Positions 52,195 to 61,475 of a stretch of DNA of 64,000 bases are shown piece after piece. The first letter of the stretch is position 1. Every line of letters starts with the position of its first letter. A model generated the notes under the pieces. That model made no database searches, was not told the origin of the DNA, and was given only the letters and a program-made list of their open reading frames with translations. The translations under genes were made by a program, and so were the position numbers. The stretch is from Prado023 sp963798745 (GTDB lineage: Bacteria > Actinomycetota > Actinomycetes > S36-B12 > CAIYMF01), in the NCBI GenBank assembly GCA_963798745.1, contig CAWCUF010000010.1:145323-209322 (forward strand), read 5' to 3'.

Positions 52195-52338
52195 CTAATC
52201 CTCGGTGATCTCGAAGGTCCGCAAGCCGTACGGCGCCCGGGCGCACAGGTGTGGCAGGTCCGCGAGGCTGGGGAACTCCACGCCTGCGCGCAGCTCGACC
52301 AGATGCGTCCGGGTACGCGGGGGGAGGCGGGGATTCAC
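52195..52338 (-). CDS. Small 47-residue protein, unknown function
   Basis: A short frame, too small for default gene calling, between meaB and otsA. It begins GTG-N-P-R-L-P-P-R-T-R and continues THLVELRAGVEFPSLADLPH, LCARAPYGLRTFEITED, then TAG. Support: 41 of 47 codons end in G or C, and TACGCT lies exactly seven bases before the GTG, the layout of 13 other genes here. There is no ribosome-binding site, as expected for a leaderless message. No family recognised, and no signal peptide or membrane helix. It could be a complete small protein or the preserved end of an older gene. Confidence 0.55.
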   Translation of the reverse strand: MNPRLPPRTRTHLVELRAGVEFPSLADLPHLCARAPYGLRTFEITED

Positions 52339-52345
52339 GGGTTCC

Positions 52346-52351
52346 AGCGTA
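52346..52351 (-). promoter_or_regulatory. -10 element TACGCT of the 47-residue gene, leaderless layout
   Basis: Minus-strand TACGCT ends seven bases before the GTG at 52338. Confidence 0.45.
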
Positions 52352-52402
52352 GGGGTAGACGCGCGCACCGGTCGACCGAGGCCGGCTGCCCCGGACTGGG
52401 GT

Positions 52403-53365
52403 TCAGCCGGTCAGTCCGCTCACGATCCGGTCGGCCGCCGTGAAGGCGTCGGTGCTGCCCGCGGCGACCTCTGCGGCGAGCTGATCGATTCCGGAGCCGG
52501 CTCCTATGTCGGCGAACCGGGCCTGCAGGGCGGCCAGTGCGATCCCCTGGATCTCAGCACGCGCCCGGCCCTGCCGCCGGCGCTGGCCCGCTCCGGATTC
52601 GCCCAGCCAGGCCCGGTGCTCATCGAGGGCGGCCACGACGTCGGCCACCCCCTCGCCTCGGGTGGCGATCACCTTGAGCACCGGTGGCCGCCACGCCCCA
52701 GAACTCGCCGAGGGCCCCAACGAGATCATGTGTCGCAACTCGCGCACCGTCATGTTGACGCCGTCCCGATCGGCCTTGTTGACCACGAACACATCGCCCA
52801 CCTCGAGGATGCCGGCCTTGGCGGCCTGGATCCCGTCGCCCATCCCCGGGGCCAGGAGCACGATCGTGGTGTCGGCCTCGCCTGCGATCTCCACCTCCGA
52901 CTGCCCGACGCCCACCGTCTCGACGAGGACGGGGTCGCAGCCGGCCGCCTCCAGAACGCGAACCGCCTGCGGGGTGGCTGAGGCCAGCCCGCCGAGGTGA
53001 CCACGTGAGGCCATCGAGCGGATGAACACCTCCGGGTCGGTGGCATGCTCCTGCATCCGGATCCGGTCGCCGAGCAGCGCCCCACCCGAGAACGGCGAGG
53101 AGGGGTCGACCGCCAGCACCCCCACCCGTCGCCCGGCCGCCCGGAAGCTGCTGACCAGCGCCGAGGTGGTCGTGGACTTGCCCACCCCCGGCGAACCGGT
53201 CAGTCCGATGATGTGCGCGCCGCCGGAGCCGGGGGCCAACCGCGCCATCAGGTCGCGCAACTGCGGGGCACCGTCCTCGACCAGCGTGATCAACCGACCC
53301 ACCGAGCGCGGCTCCCCCGCGCGCGCCCGGTCCACCCACTCGTCAAGGTCCACTGTCCGAGACAC
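52403..53365 (-). CDS. meaB: G-protein chaperone of B12-dependent mutases (MeaB/ArgK)
   Basis: A 320-residue SIMIBI-class GTPase. The P-loop is GLTGSPGVGKSTTTSAL, switch-like segments VDPSSPFSGGALLGDRIRM and VETVGVGQSEVEIA, and the base-specificity motif VVNKADRDG. MeaB-type proteins gate cobalamin loading and protect acyl-CoA mutases from inactivation. Clients here could be the IcmA-like subunit (48178) and the ethylmalonyl-CoA mutase (62890). GTG 53365 has GAGGAGG directly upstream. Transcribed downstream of the thiolase gene. Confidence 0.92.
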   Translation of the reverse strand: MSRTVDLDEWVDRARAGEPRSVGRLITLVEDGAPQLRDLMARLAPGSGGAHIIGLTGSPGVGKSTTTSALVSSFRAAGRRVGVLAVDPSSPFSGGALLGDRIRMQEHATDPEVFIRSMASRGHLGGLASATPQAVRVLEAAGCDPVLVETVGVGQSEVEIAGEADTTIVLLAPGMGDGIQAAKAGILEVGDVFVVNKADRDGVNMTVRELRHMISLGPSASSGAWRPPVLKVIATRGEGVADVVAALDEHRAWLGESGAGQRRRQGRARAEIQGIALAALQARFADIGAGSGIDQLAAEVAAGSTDAFTAADRIVSGLTG

Positions 53366-53427
53366 GCGCCCTCCTCGCTGATGTGGTGCCGCGCTGGGGC
53401 CGGACCCGCCCGGCCCAGCCGCGTCGC

Positions 53428-54615
<1,188 letters not shown>

Positions 54616-54917
54616 GGTGTTCCTCTTTCGGTCAGGGTGAACGGAACTGCTGCTGAGGCCACGATAGCCACGACGTGTCACACGCGGAACACCGCCCGCC
54701 CAGCGCGCAGCCAGGCGCGCAGCCAGGCGCGCAGCCGGGGTCCGCAGCCCGGATCGCCGCCCGGATCGCCCATGGCCGGCCGCAGGTGGTCGAGCACTGG
54801 GCAGCACGCACGCGGACATCGGGTGCGGCGTAGGCTGCGACGACCATGCGGCGGCCGGTCCCGACCGTCGCCCGCGCTGCATGCCGGGCACGCGACCCGG
54901 CGAGGAAGGTGGCCCCG
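54616..54917. other. 302-bp divergent regulatory region
   Basis: Between the thiolase and epimerase genes. It contains three 12-bp tandem repeats (54703-54738) and a likely epimerase -10 element TAGGCT (54831-54836). No gene recognised. Confidence 0.45.
54703..54738. repeat. Three tandem copies of GCGCGCAGCCAG
   Basis: Two exact 12-bp copies and a third with one change, located in the divergent thiolase/epimerase promoter region. Confidence 0.6.
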
Positions 54918-55397
54918 ATGGACGCCCAGAACCCCACGTCTGAACCCGCGGTCTCCGCGCTCGGTCCGCTGGTCGAGCGCATCGATCATGTCGGCCTGGC
55001 CGTGGCCGACCTCGATGCGTCCCTGGCGTTCTACGCCCGCACGTTCGGCCTGCACTCGGTACACGAGGAGGTCAACGAGGAGCAGGGCGTGCGCGAGGCG
55101 ATGGTGGACATCGCGGGGTCGGGGTCGTTCCTGCAGCTGCTCGCACCGCTGCGTCCGGACTCCCCGATCGGCAAGTTCCTGGCCCGCAGCGGCGAGGGGC
55201 TCCAGCAACTCGCGTTCCGCGTGGCCGACATCGACGCAGCCTCCGATCGCCTGCGCGCGGCCGGCGTGCGACTGCTCTACGACGTTCCGAAGAACGGCAC
55301 TGCGGGCTCCCGGGTGAACTTCGTGCACCCCAAGGACTGTGGCGGGGTGCTCGTCGAGCTCGTGGAGCCGGCCAGCGGTACGCCCGACCCGCACTGA
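54918..55397 (+). CDS. mce: Methylmalonyl-CoA/ethylmalonyl-CoA epimerase
   Basis: A 159-residue vicinal-oxygen-chelate protein. The metal-binding His is in [19 protein letters not shown], another in [13 protein letters not shown] position (Gln in place), and the final Glu in [19 protein letters not shown]. It interconverts the (R) and (S) forms of methylmalonyl-CoA and also ethylmalonyl-CoA. ATG 54918 is chosen because GAGGAAGG lies eight bases upstream; an in-frame ATG at 54846 has no family similarity. It precedes ccr by 181 bp on the same strand, and ccr seems to have its own promoter. Confidence 0.92.
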   Translation: MDAQNPTSEPAVSALGPLVERIDHVGLAVADLDASLAFYARTFGLHSVHEEVNEEQGVREAMVDIAGSGSFLQLLAPLRPDSPIGKFLARSGEGLQQLAFRVADIDAASDRLRAAGVRLLYDVPKNGTAGSRVNFVHPKDCGGVLVELVEPASGTPDPH

Positions 55398-55528
55398 CCC
55401 GCCGACCACCCGCTGTTCCGGGCGCGCAACGACCGCTGGGATGGCTCACCAGATAGGCGATCGCGGCCACTGGTCCGCACCGGCCGTCGACCCCTCACCC
55501 CCAGCGAGCACCCCCAGTTACCCGCCGG

Positions 55529-55534
55529 TAGCCT
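55529..55534 (+). promoter_or_regulatory. Possible -10 element TAGCCT of ccr
   Basis: TAGCCT about 45 bases before the GTG at 55579; would give a leader of ~38 bases that includes AGGAGG. Confidence 0.4.
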
Positions 55535-55578
55535 GAATGTCGAACCGAGTGGTTCACCCACGTCCCAGGAGGTCCCAC

Positions 55579-56916
55579 GTGAAGCAGATCCTCGATGCCA
55601 TCCTCGCCGACGAGCACCTCGAGGAGGGGTTTGCCGAGATCCCCCTGCCGGAGTCCTACCGCGCTGTCACGGTGCACAAGGACGACGAGCAGATGTTCGC
55701 CGGCGTGCCCACCCGGGAGAAGGACCCGCGCAAGTCGCTGCACCTCGATGACGTACCCGTGCCGGAGTTGGGCCCGGGCGAGGCACTCGTCGCGGTGATG
55801 GCCTCCGCGGTGAACTACAACACCGTGTGGACCTCGATCTTCGAGCCGGTGAGCACGTTCGGGTTCCTGTCGCGCTACGGGCGCACACACGAGCTGGCCA
55901 AGCGTCATGACCTCCCGTACCACATCGTGGGCTCGGACCTGGCCGGCGTCGTGCTGCGCACGGGACCCGGGGTGAATGCGTGGAAGCCCGGTGACGAGGT
56001 CGTCGCGCACTGCTTGAGCGTGGAGCTGGAGAGCCCGGCAGGCCACAACGACACGATGATGGATCCCGAGCAGCGGATCTGGGGCTTCGAGACCAACTTC
56101 GGTGGACTGGCCGAGATCGCCATGGTGAAGTCCAACCAGCTGATGCCCAAGCCCAAGCACCTGACGTGGGAGGAGGCCGCAGCGCCTGGCCTGGTGAACT
56201 CGACCGCGTACCGGCAGCTGGTGTCGCGCAACGGAGCCGGCATGAAGCAGGGCGACATCGTGCTGATCTGGGGAGCCTCCGGCGGCCTGGGCTCGTACGC
56301 CACCCAGATGGCCATCAACGGCGGCGCGACCCCGATCTGCGTGGTCTCCAGCGAGGAGAAGGCCAACGTCTGCCGTGCGATGGGCGCTGAATTGATCATC
56401 GACCGCAGCGTGGAGAAGTACAAGTTCTGGAAGGACGAGCACACCCAGGACCCCAAGGAGTGGCAGCGTCTGGGCAAGAAGATCCGCGAGCTCACCGGCG
56501 GCGAGGACGTCGACATCGTCTTCGAGCACCCGGGCCGCGAGACCTTCGGTGCCTCTGTGTACGTCACCCGCAAGGGCGGCACCATCGCCACCTGTGCCTC
56601 GACCTCGGGCTACATGCACGAGTACGACAACCGCTACTTCTGGATGAACCTCAAGCGGATCATCGGCTCGCACTTCGCGAACTACCGCGAGGCCTACGAG
56701 GCCAACCGCCTCGTGGACCGCGGCCTGATCCATCCCACGTTGTCCCAGGTCTTCCCCCTGGAGCAGACGGGTGAGGCGGCTCTCGAGGTGCACCGCAACC
56801 TGCACCAGGGCAAGGTCGGGGTGCTGTGCCTGGCCCCCGAGGAGGGCCTGGGCGTACGCGACGAGGTCAAGCGCGCCAAGCACCTCGACGCGATCAACAG
56901 GTTCCGCGGGATCTGA
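55579..56916 (+). CDS. ccr: Crotonyl-CoA carboxylase/reductase
   Basis: A 445-residue zinc-independent MDR-superfamily enzyme that reductively carboxylates crotonyl-CoA to (2S)-ethylmalonyl-CoA with NADPH and CO2. Diagnostic segments are MASAVNYNTVWTSIFEPVST, GWVVAHCLSVE-like HCLSVELE, RIWGFETNFGGLAEIA, and the NADPH motif WGASGGLGSYATQ. A GRETFGASVYVTRKGGTI strand and the His-containing EHPG segment belong to the active site region of Ccr. GTG 55579 has AGGAGG six bases upstream. Key enzyme of the ethylmalonyl-CoA pathway; also supplies butyryl/ethylmalonyl units for polyketides. Lies next to mce. Confidence 0.95.
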   Translation: MKQILDAILADEHLEEGFAEIPLPESYRAVTVHKDDEQMFAGVPTREKDPRKSLHLDDVPVPELGPGEALVAVMASAVNYNTVWTSIFEPVSTFGFLSRYGRTHELAKRHDLPYHIVGSDLAGVVLRTGPGVNAWKPGDEVVAHCLSVELESPAGHNDTMMDPEQRIWGFETNFGGLAEIAMVKSNQLMPKPKHLTWEEAAAPGLVNSTAYRQLVSRNGAGMKQGDIVLIWGASGGLGSYATQMAINGGATPICVVSSEEKANVCRAMGAELIIDRSVEKYKFWKDEHTQDPKEWQRLGKKIRELTGGEDVDIVFEHPGRETFGASVYVTRKGGTIATCASTSGYMHEYDNRYFWMNLKRIIGSHFANYREAYEANRLVDRGLIHPTLSQVFPLEQTGEAALEVHRNLHQGKVGVLCLAPEEGLGVRDEVKRAKHLDAINRFRGI

Positions 56917-56922
56917 GTTCGT

Positions 56923-56960
56923 TCGGCCGCACTGAGGCGCTGGCGCCCTGGTGCGGCCGA
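56923..56960. terminator. Hairpin after ccr
   Basis: TCGGCCGCAC (56923-56932) pairs perfectly with 56951-56960; the loop contains a second small stem GGCGC/GCGCC. It begins seven bases after the ccr stop. Confidence 0.6.
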
Positions 56961-57010
56961 CCATTAGTCGGGTGGGAGTCCAGTCCGTGCGCGCAGCCCA
57001 TGTGGGACCC

Positions 57011-57085
57011 GTCCTGGTGTGACCGGTCCTGGTGTGACCGGTCTTGGTGCGACCGGTCTTGGTGCGACCGGTCAGGGGGCGACCG
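57011..57085. repeat. Five tandem copies of a 15-bp unit
   Basis: Unit GTCCTGGTGTGACCG: two identical copies, two identical variants (GTCTTGGTGCGACCG) and one more diverged copy, 75 bp in all, in the gap between ccr and the hydrolase gene. In one frame it would read repeated Gly-x-Gly-Val/Ala-Thr, but there is no coding support around it. Confidence 0.8.
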
Positions 57086-57131
57086 CTCCGGCGTGGTCCG
57101 CGCACATCGCTTGCGTGCGGGACATACCCAG

Positions 57132-57923
57132 TCAGCCCCTGGGCACGGTGGCCAACCAGCCCAGCAGCGCGTGGGTGACGGCCTCGGGGTTCTCGACAGC
57201 GCTCAGGTGACCGGCTGCTGGGATCTCGACCACGGTCGTGGTGCTGCCTCCGGAGCGGGCTGCGTCGGCCATCACCGCAGCGTCGGGCGCCGGGGAGATC
57301 GTGTCCTGCTCGCCATGCAGGACGAGCACCGGGCGGCCGAAGCCGGCGATGTCGGTCGTCGAATCGGGCCGGCCGGCCATCGCCCGCTGCGCCCAGGCGA
57401 CCCCGGCCGGGGGCTGCGCCTCGATCCAGCGACGCACCATGTCCACGACGCCGGGCGCGTCTGCTCGGGTGGACTGGCCGAGCAGGTTGGGCAGCATCGC
57501 CTCGGCCAGCGCCGTGGTCGACCCGGCCGCCTCGACGGACTCGGCGACGGACAGCCGGTTGGCGGCAGCGGCCGGCGGGTCGGCAGGGGCCTTGGTGTCG
57601 GCCAGGATGATCCCGGTCAGGCGGTCCGCGTGGCGACGCAACAATGCCATCGTGACGTAGCCGCCCATCGACAGCCCGCCCACGACGGCGCGCTCCAGCC
57701 CCAGCTGGTCCAGCAGGGCAGCGACCTCGTCGGCCATCACGTCCAGCGACGGTGCCGCCTGGCTGACCGCGCTGCCGCCGAAACCAGGCAGGTCGGGGGT
57801 GATCACCCGGTAGCCCTCGGCGGCCATGGCCACCCGTTGAGCAGCCCACAGCGTGCTGTCGACAGGGAAGGCGTGCAGCAGGACGACCGGGTCACCGGTC
57901 CCGGTCTCGACGAAGTGCACCAT
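57132..57923 (-). CDS. Alpha/beta-hydrolase
   Basis: A 263-residue alpha/beta-hydrolase. The nucleophile Ser is in VVGGLSMGGYVTMA, the oxyanion region in VVLLHAFPVDSTLW, an acid in VLVLHGEQDTISP and the His in VEIPAAGHLSAVENP. Substrate unknown. ATG 57923 is selected over a start three codons upstream because TACGAT ends exactly seven bases before it and overlaps the upstream candidate. Confidence 0.85.
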   Translation of the reverse strand: MVHFVETGTGDPVVLLHAFPVDSTLWAAQRVAMAAEGYRVITPDLPGFGGSAVSQAAPSLDVMADEVAALLDQLGLERAVVGGLSMGGYVTMALLRRHADRLTGIILADTKAPADPPAAAANRLSVAESVEAAGSTTALAEAMLPNLLGQSTRADAPGVVDMVRRWIEAQPPAGVAWAQRAMAGRPDSTTDIAGFGRPVLVLHGEQDTISPAPDAAVMADAARSGGSTTTVVEIPAAGHLSAVENPEAVTHALLGWLATVPRG

Positions 57924-57930
57924 GCCGGCC

Positions 57931-57936
57931 ATCGTA
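57931..57936 (-). promoter_or_regulatory. -10 element TACGAT, leaderless layout
   Basis: Minus-strand TACGAT ends seven bases before the ATG at 57923. Confidence 0.45.
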
Positions 57937-58173
57937 GCCACGCCAAGCGCCGGCCGTGGCCCCTGAGCGGGTGCGACCGCGGGTGTTCGACCACAGGTGC
58001 TCGAAGGCGGGTGCTTCGGTCGCGGGCGGTGCGCGACACTACAGTGCGCGAGCGCCAAGCCATCGCCGCGCTCCGGCAGTCGGCGGGTGCGTGTGCGTCG
58101 TCCATCGACTGGCGCTCGCGGACAGCTCCCCGGCTGCCAGGGTTCAGGCCGACCCGGTGGCGCCACTGACCGG

Positions 58174-58179
58174 TACCGT
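58174..58179 (+). promoter_or_regulatory. -10 element TACCGT, leaderless layout
   Basis: TACCGT ends seven bases before the ATG at 58187. Confidence 0.5.
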
Positions 58180-58186
58180 TGGCCGA

Positions 58187-58465
58187 ATGGGCCGCAAGAA
58201 CCGCCGTTCCGAGCAGGCCGTCGAGTTGCGCCCGATCGGCTCGGTGCAAGCGGCGCAGTCCCACCCCGACGGCGACTGGCATGTGCGCCGACTCACCGGT
58301 GCCGCGGCGACCAAGACCTACCGCTGCCCGGGCTGCCAGCAGGAGATCCGCCCCGGGACTGCCCACGTGGTGGCCTGGCGCGCGGACCGCCACGACGGCG
58401 ACGAGTTCCGCCGACATTGGCACTCCCCCTGTTGGAGCGCCCGCTCCTACCGCCGCCCCACCTGA
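58187..58465 (+). CDS. Small actinobacterial zinc-ribbon-like protein
   Basis: A 92-residue basic protein. The middle has CPGCQQEIRPGTAHVVAW and later HWHSPCW, giving three Cys and several His that could bind one zinc. Such proteins are widespread in actinobacteria, often labelled ATP/GTP-binding without a P-loop; none is visible here. Function unknown. ATG 58187 is supported by TACCGT seven bases upstream. Confidence 0.75.
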   Translation: MGRKNRRSEQAVELRPIGSVQAAQSHPDGDWHVRRLTGAAATKTYRCPGCQQEIRPGTAHVVAWRADRHDGDEFRRHWHSPCWSARSYRRPT

Positions 58466-58557
58466 CACTCCCCGCCGCGCACCCTCCTTCGGCCCGCGTC
58501 CGCTCCGGCCTGCCCACGCCGGCCGAACCCATCCAAGCCTGCGCGGCGAATGGCGGA

Positions 58558-58602
58558 TCGATCCAAGTTCCAGGGGCACGACCGACCTCGATCTTGGATC
58601 GA
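58558..58602. repeat. Inverted repeat with TCGATCCAAG/CTTGGATCGA arms
   Basis: Perfect 10-bp arms (58558-58567; 58593-58602) with a 25-base loop, between two plus-strand genes. The left side CGGATCGATCCAAG (58554-58567) is identical to 13348-13361. Confidence 0.55.
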
Positions 58603-58670
58603 GGCGGGGAGTGGTCCCGCCCGGCGCCCGTGGGGGCATGGCCTCGGCGGGCGGGGCCGGCCTGCGCGCC

Positions 58671-58676
58671 TAAGGT
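58671..58676 (+). promoter_or_regulatory. -10 element TAAGGT, leaderless layout
   Basis: TAAGGT ends six bases before the GTG at 58683. Confidence 0.45.
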
Positions 58677-58682
58677 GGGGAC

Positions 58683-59450
58683 GTGACGCACATCTCTGCC
58701 AACTCCGTCCTGCCGGCGCGGCGGCATCCGGTCTCGCTGCTCACCGAGGACGGGATGCGACTGGTCGGCGAGTGGTCGCTGCCCAGCGACGATGATCCGC
58801 GGGCCGTCATCGTGTTCTGCCATCCGCTGCCCACGCATGGCGGCTCCATGGACAGCCACGTGATCCGCAAGGCGGCCTGGCGGCTGCCCGCGCTGCTGGG
58901 GATCGGCGTCCTGCGCTTCAACACGCGCGGCACCTCCAGCCAGGTCGGCTCCAGCGAAGGTGCGTTCGAGGGCAACGTGGGTGAGGGTCAGGACCTCGCC
59001 GCGGCCGTGGCCGAGGTCGCCAGGCAGGGCTTCGTCGACCCGTGGGCGGTCGGTTGGTCGTTCGGCACGGACGTGATCGTGCGCTGGGGCAACGTCGATC
59101 CGGTGGCCGGCGCCGTCCTGCTCTCCCCACCGGGGCGCTGGTCCGATGACGCAGATGTCGCGGGCTGGGCTGTCTCCGGGCGCCCGCTCACTGCGCTGGT
59201 GCCCGAGTTCGACGAGTTCGCCTCCCCCGAGGACGTCACCCGTCGGTTCGCAGGTGTCCCGCAGGCGAAGGTCATCGCGGTGGAGGGCGCCAAGCATCTG
59301 TGGGTCGGCGAGAAGTACGCAAGGATCGCCCTGGACGGCATCGTCGAGGCAGTGCTGCCGGGCTCCGGGCCGCTGCCCACCACGTGGCACGGACCGATGG
59401 AGCGCTGGGACGACGTGCCGCCCTTCGCACGGATGGACCGTCACGCCTGA
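58683..59450 (+). CDS. Alpha/beta-hydrolase (YfhR/CocE-like small hydrolase)
   Basis: A 255-residue alpha/beta-hydrolase of the group with a FCHPLPTHGGSMDSHVI oxyanion segment and LRFNTRGTSSQ. In the nucleophile elbow the sequence is VGWSFGTDVIV (G-W-S-F-G), the His is in VEGAKHLWVGEKY. Substrate unknown. GTG start supported by TAAGGT six bases upstream. Convergent with the 3-hydroxyacyl-CoA dehydrogenase gene over a strong hairpin. Confidence 0.82.
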   Translation: MTHISANSVLPARRHPVSLLTEDGMRLVGEWSLPSDDDPRAVIVFCHPLPTHGGSMDSHVIRKAAWRLPALLGIGVLRFNTRGTSSQVGSSEGAFEGNVGEGQDLAAAVAEVARQGFVDPWAVGWSFGTDVIVRWGNVDPVAGAVLLSPPGRWSDDADVAGWAVSGRPLTALVPEFDEFASPEDVTRRFAGVPQAKVIAVEGAKHLWVGEKYARIALDGIVEAVLPGSGPLPTTWHGPMERWDDVPPFARMDRHA

Positions 59451-59475
59451 GCCCGCTGCACGTGACAAACTCGTT

Positions 59476-59514
59476 GTGCACGGAATCGACCACCCAGTTG
59501 TCGATTCCGTGCAC
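59476..59514. terminator. Perfect 15-bp convergent hairpin terminator
   Basis: GTGCACGGAATCGAC (59476-59490) and its exact complement (59500-59514) with a 9-base loop, between the hydrolase and dehydrogenase ends. Confidence 0.7.
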
Positions 59515-59535
59515 ACCAGCGGCGATCCGAGTGTG

Positions 59536-61311
59536 CTACTTCGCGTAGGAGCGGAACCCTCGACCTGTCTTGCGCCCCAGGTAGCCGGCGGTCACCAGGT
59601 GCTCGAGCATCGGGGCGGGGGCGAACCCGGGCTCGCGGAACTCCCGGTACAGGGTCTGCTGGATGGCCAGGGACACGTCGTTGCCGACCACGTCCAGCAG
59701 GGCGAAGGGACCCATCGGCAACGCGGCGCCCTGCTTCATCGCCAGGTCGATCTCGTCGGCGGTGGCGTAGTGCGCCTCGAGCATCTTGACCGCGTCGTTG
59801 AGGTAGGGGAACAGCAGCGCGTTTACGATGAAGCCGGCGCGATCTCCGCAGTGCACGGCGTGCTTGCCCGTCTTGGCGCACACCTCCGCGGCGGTCGCCA
59901 GGACGTCAGGGGCAGTGGAGACATGCGCGACGATCTCGACCAGCTTCATGATCGCCGCCGGGTTGAAGAAGTGCATGCCGACCACGTCGGCCGGGCGGCT
60001 GGTGACGGCGGCCATCTCCACCACGGGCAGGCTGGAGGTGGTGGTTGCCAGCACGGCGCCGGGCTTGCAGATCTCGTCGAGGTTGGCGAACAGGGTGGTC
60101 TTCACCCCGATCTCCTCTACGACGGCCTCGATCACGAGGTCGACGTCGGCCAGGTCGTCGAGTGACGTCGAGCCGCTGACCCGGGCCAGCGCTTGGCCCT
60201 GCGCCTCCTCGGTGAGCTTCCCGCGCTGCACCGCCTTGGCCAGCGAGCGCTCCAGGGCAGCGCGCACCTGCGCCACCCGCTCGTCGGAGCGGGCGACGTA
60301 GATCGTCTCGTGGCCCGACTTGATGAACACCTCGATGATGCCGGTGGCCATCGTGCCCGATCCGACCACCCCGACCCTCTCGACAGTGCGCCCCGCCCCC
60401 AGGGCACCCCCGGGAGCCGGGGTCAGGGCGTCGGGGACCACGGTCGAGGAGCCCGCCGCCTCGTAGGTGTAGAAACCACGACCGGACTTGCGACCCTTCA
60501 TGCCGGCGGTCACCATCTGCTTGAGGATGGGCACGGGGGCGTGCAGCCGGTCCCGGCTCTCCTTGTACATCGTGTCCAGGATCCGGTAGGCGGTGTCCAG
60601 GCCGATCAGGTCCAGCAGCGCCAGGGGGCCCATCGGGTAGCCGCAGCCCAGCCGCATGGCCGCGTCTATGTCCTCACGTGAGGCGTACCGCGCCTCGTAC
60701 ATGCTCGCGGCGTGGTTGAGGTAGCCGAACAGCAGCGCGTTGGCGATGAAGCCGGCCCGGTCACCGACGACGACCGGTGTCCGCCCGAGTTGCTCGGCGA
60801 ACTCGGTCGCCTCGTCGACGACGTTCGGGGCGGTCACCACGGTGCGCACGATCTCCATGAACGACAGCACCGGGGCGGGGTTGAAGAAGTGCATCCCCAG
60901 GACGCGATCCGGTCGAGCGGTGGCCACCGACAGCTCAGTCACCGACAGGCTCGAGGTGTTGGTCGCGATGATCGCCTCGGCCGGCAGGGTGGCGTCGAGG
61001 TCAGCCAGCACGGCACGCTTGATGTCCAGGTCCTCGGTCACGGCCTCCACGGCCAACTCGCGGTCCGCCAACTCGGAGATGTCGGTCGTGAAGCTGATCC
61101 GGGTCAGCACCGCCGCGCGCTCGTCCTCGGTGAGCTTGCCGCGCTCGAGGGCGCGCGCCATGGACGTGTCCAGGCGCTCGCGGCCCCTGGCCACGGCCTC
61201 CTCGGAGACCTCGACACCGATGACGTCGACGCCCGCGCGGGCCAGGACCTCCACGATCCCGGCACCCATGGTGCCCAGTCCGACGACGCCCACCTTGCTG
61301 ATCTGGCCCAT
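59536..61311 (-). CDS. Tandem-duplicated 3-hydroxyacyl-CoA (3-hydroxybutyryl-CoA) dehydrogenase
   Basis: A 591-residue protein made of two complete 3-hydroxyacyl-CoA dehydrogenases, about residues 1-290 and 305-591. Both have a Rossmann motif (GLGTMGAG; GSGTMATG), the catalytic Ser (NTSSLSVTEL; TTSSLPVVEM), His-Glu (GMHFFNPAPVLSFMEIV; GMHFFNPAAIMKLVEIV) and Asn (GFIANALLF; GFIVNALLF), so both may be active. It would interconvert acetoacetyl-CoA and (S)-3-hydroxybutyryl-CoA. ATG 61311 follows GGAGGAAG. No crotonase or thiolase domain is fused. Fits the ethylmalonyl-CoA pathway genes around it. Confidence 0.92.
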   Translation of the reverse strand: MGQISKVGVVGLGTMGAGIVEVLARAGVDVIGVEVSEEAVARGRERLDTSMARALERGKLTEDERAAVLTRISFTTDISELADRELAVEAVTEDLDIKRAVLADLDATLPAEAIIATNTSSLSVTELSVATARPDRVLGMHFFNPAPVLSFMEIVRTVVTAPNVVDEATEFAEQLGRTPVVVGDRAGFIANALLFGYLNHAASMYEARYASREDIDAAMRLGCGYPMGPLALLDLIGLDTAYRILDTMYKESRDRLHAPVPILKQMVTAGMKGRKSGRGFYTYEAAGSSTVVPDALTPAPGGALGAGRTVERVGVVGSGTMATGIIEVFIKSGHETIYVARSDERVAQVRAALERSLAKAVQRGKLTEEAQGQALARVSGSTSLDDLADVDLVIEAVVEEIGVKTTLFANLDEICKPGAVLATTTSSLPVVEMAAVTSRPADVVGMHFFNPAAIMKLVEIVAHVSTAPDVLATAAEVCAKTGKHAVHCGDRAGFIVNALLFPYLNDAVKMLEAHYATADEIDLAMKQGAALPMGPFALLDVVGNDVSLAIQQTLYREFREPGFAPAPMLEHLVTAGYLGRKTGRGFRSYAK

Positions 61312-61463
61312 GACTTCCTCCCGAGAAACTGGCGTGCAACGCCCAAGGGGTGGCCGGTTCCGGCACTCCCGCAGCCAGTCTGCCACTGGCGAGGGCGCCC
61401 TCCTGCGCCGACCCCCGGACGTGCGCGGACGGGTGGTCGTCGGGTCCGGGCAGCCGCGGCGGG

Positions 61464-61469
61464 TAGCCT
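61464..61469 (+). promoter_or_regulatory. -10 element TAGCCT of nucS, leaderless layout
   Basis: TAGCCT ends six bases before the ATG at 61476. Confidence 0.5.
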
Positions 61470-61475
61470 GTGGCG

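Noticed and set aside
57019..57210. Collagen-like Gly-x-Gly-x-Thr peptide encoded by the 15-bp repeats
   Set aside because: No ribosome-binding site or correctly spaced -10; the frame continues into the antisense of the hydrolase. Treated as a DNA repeat.
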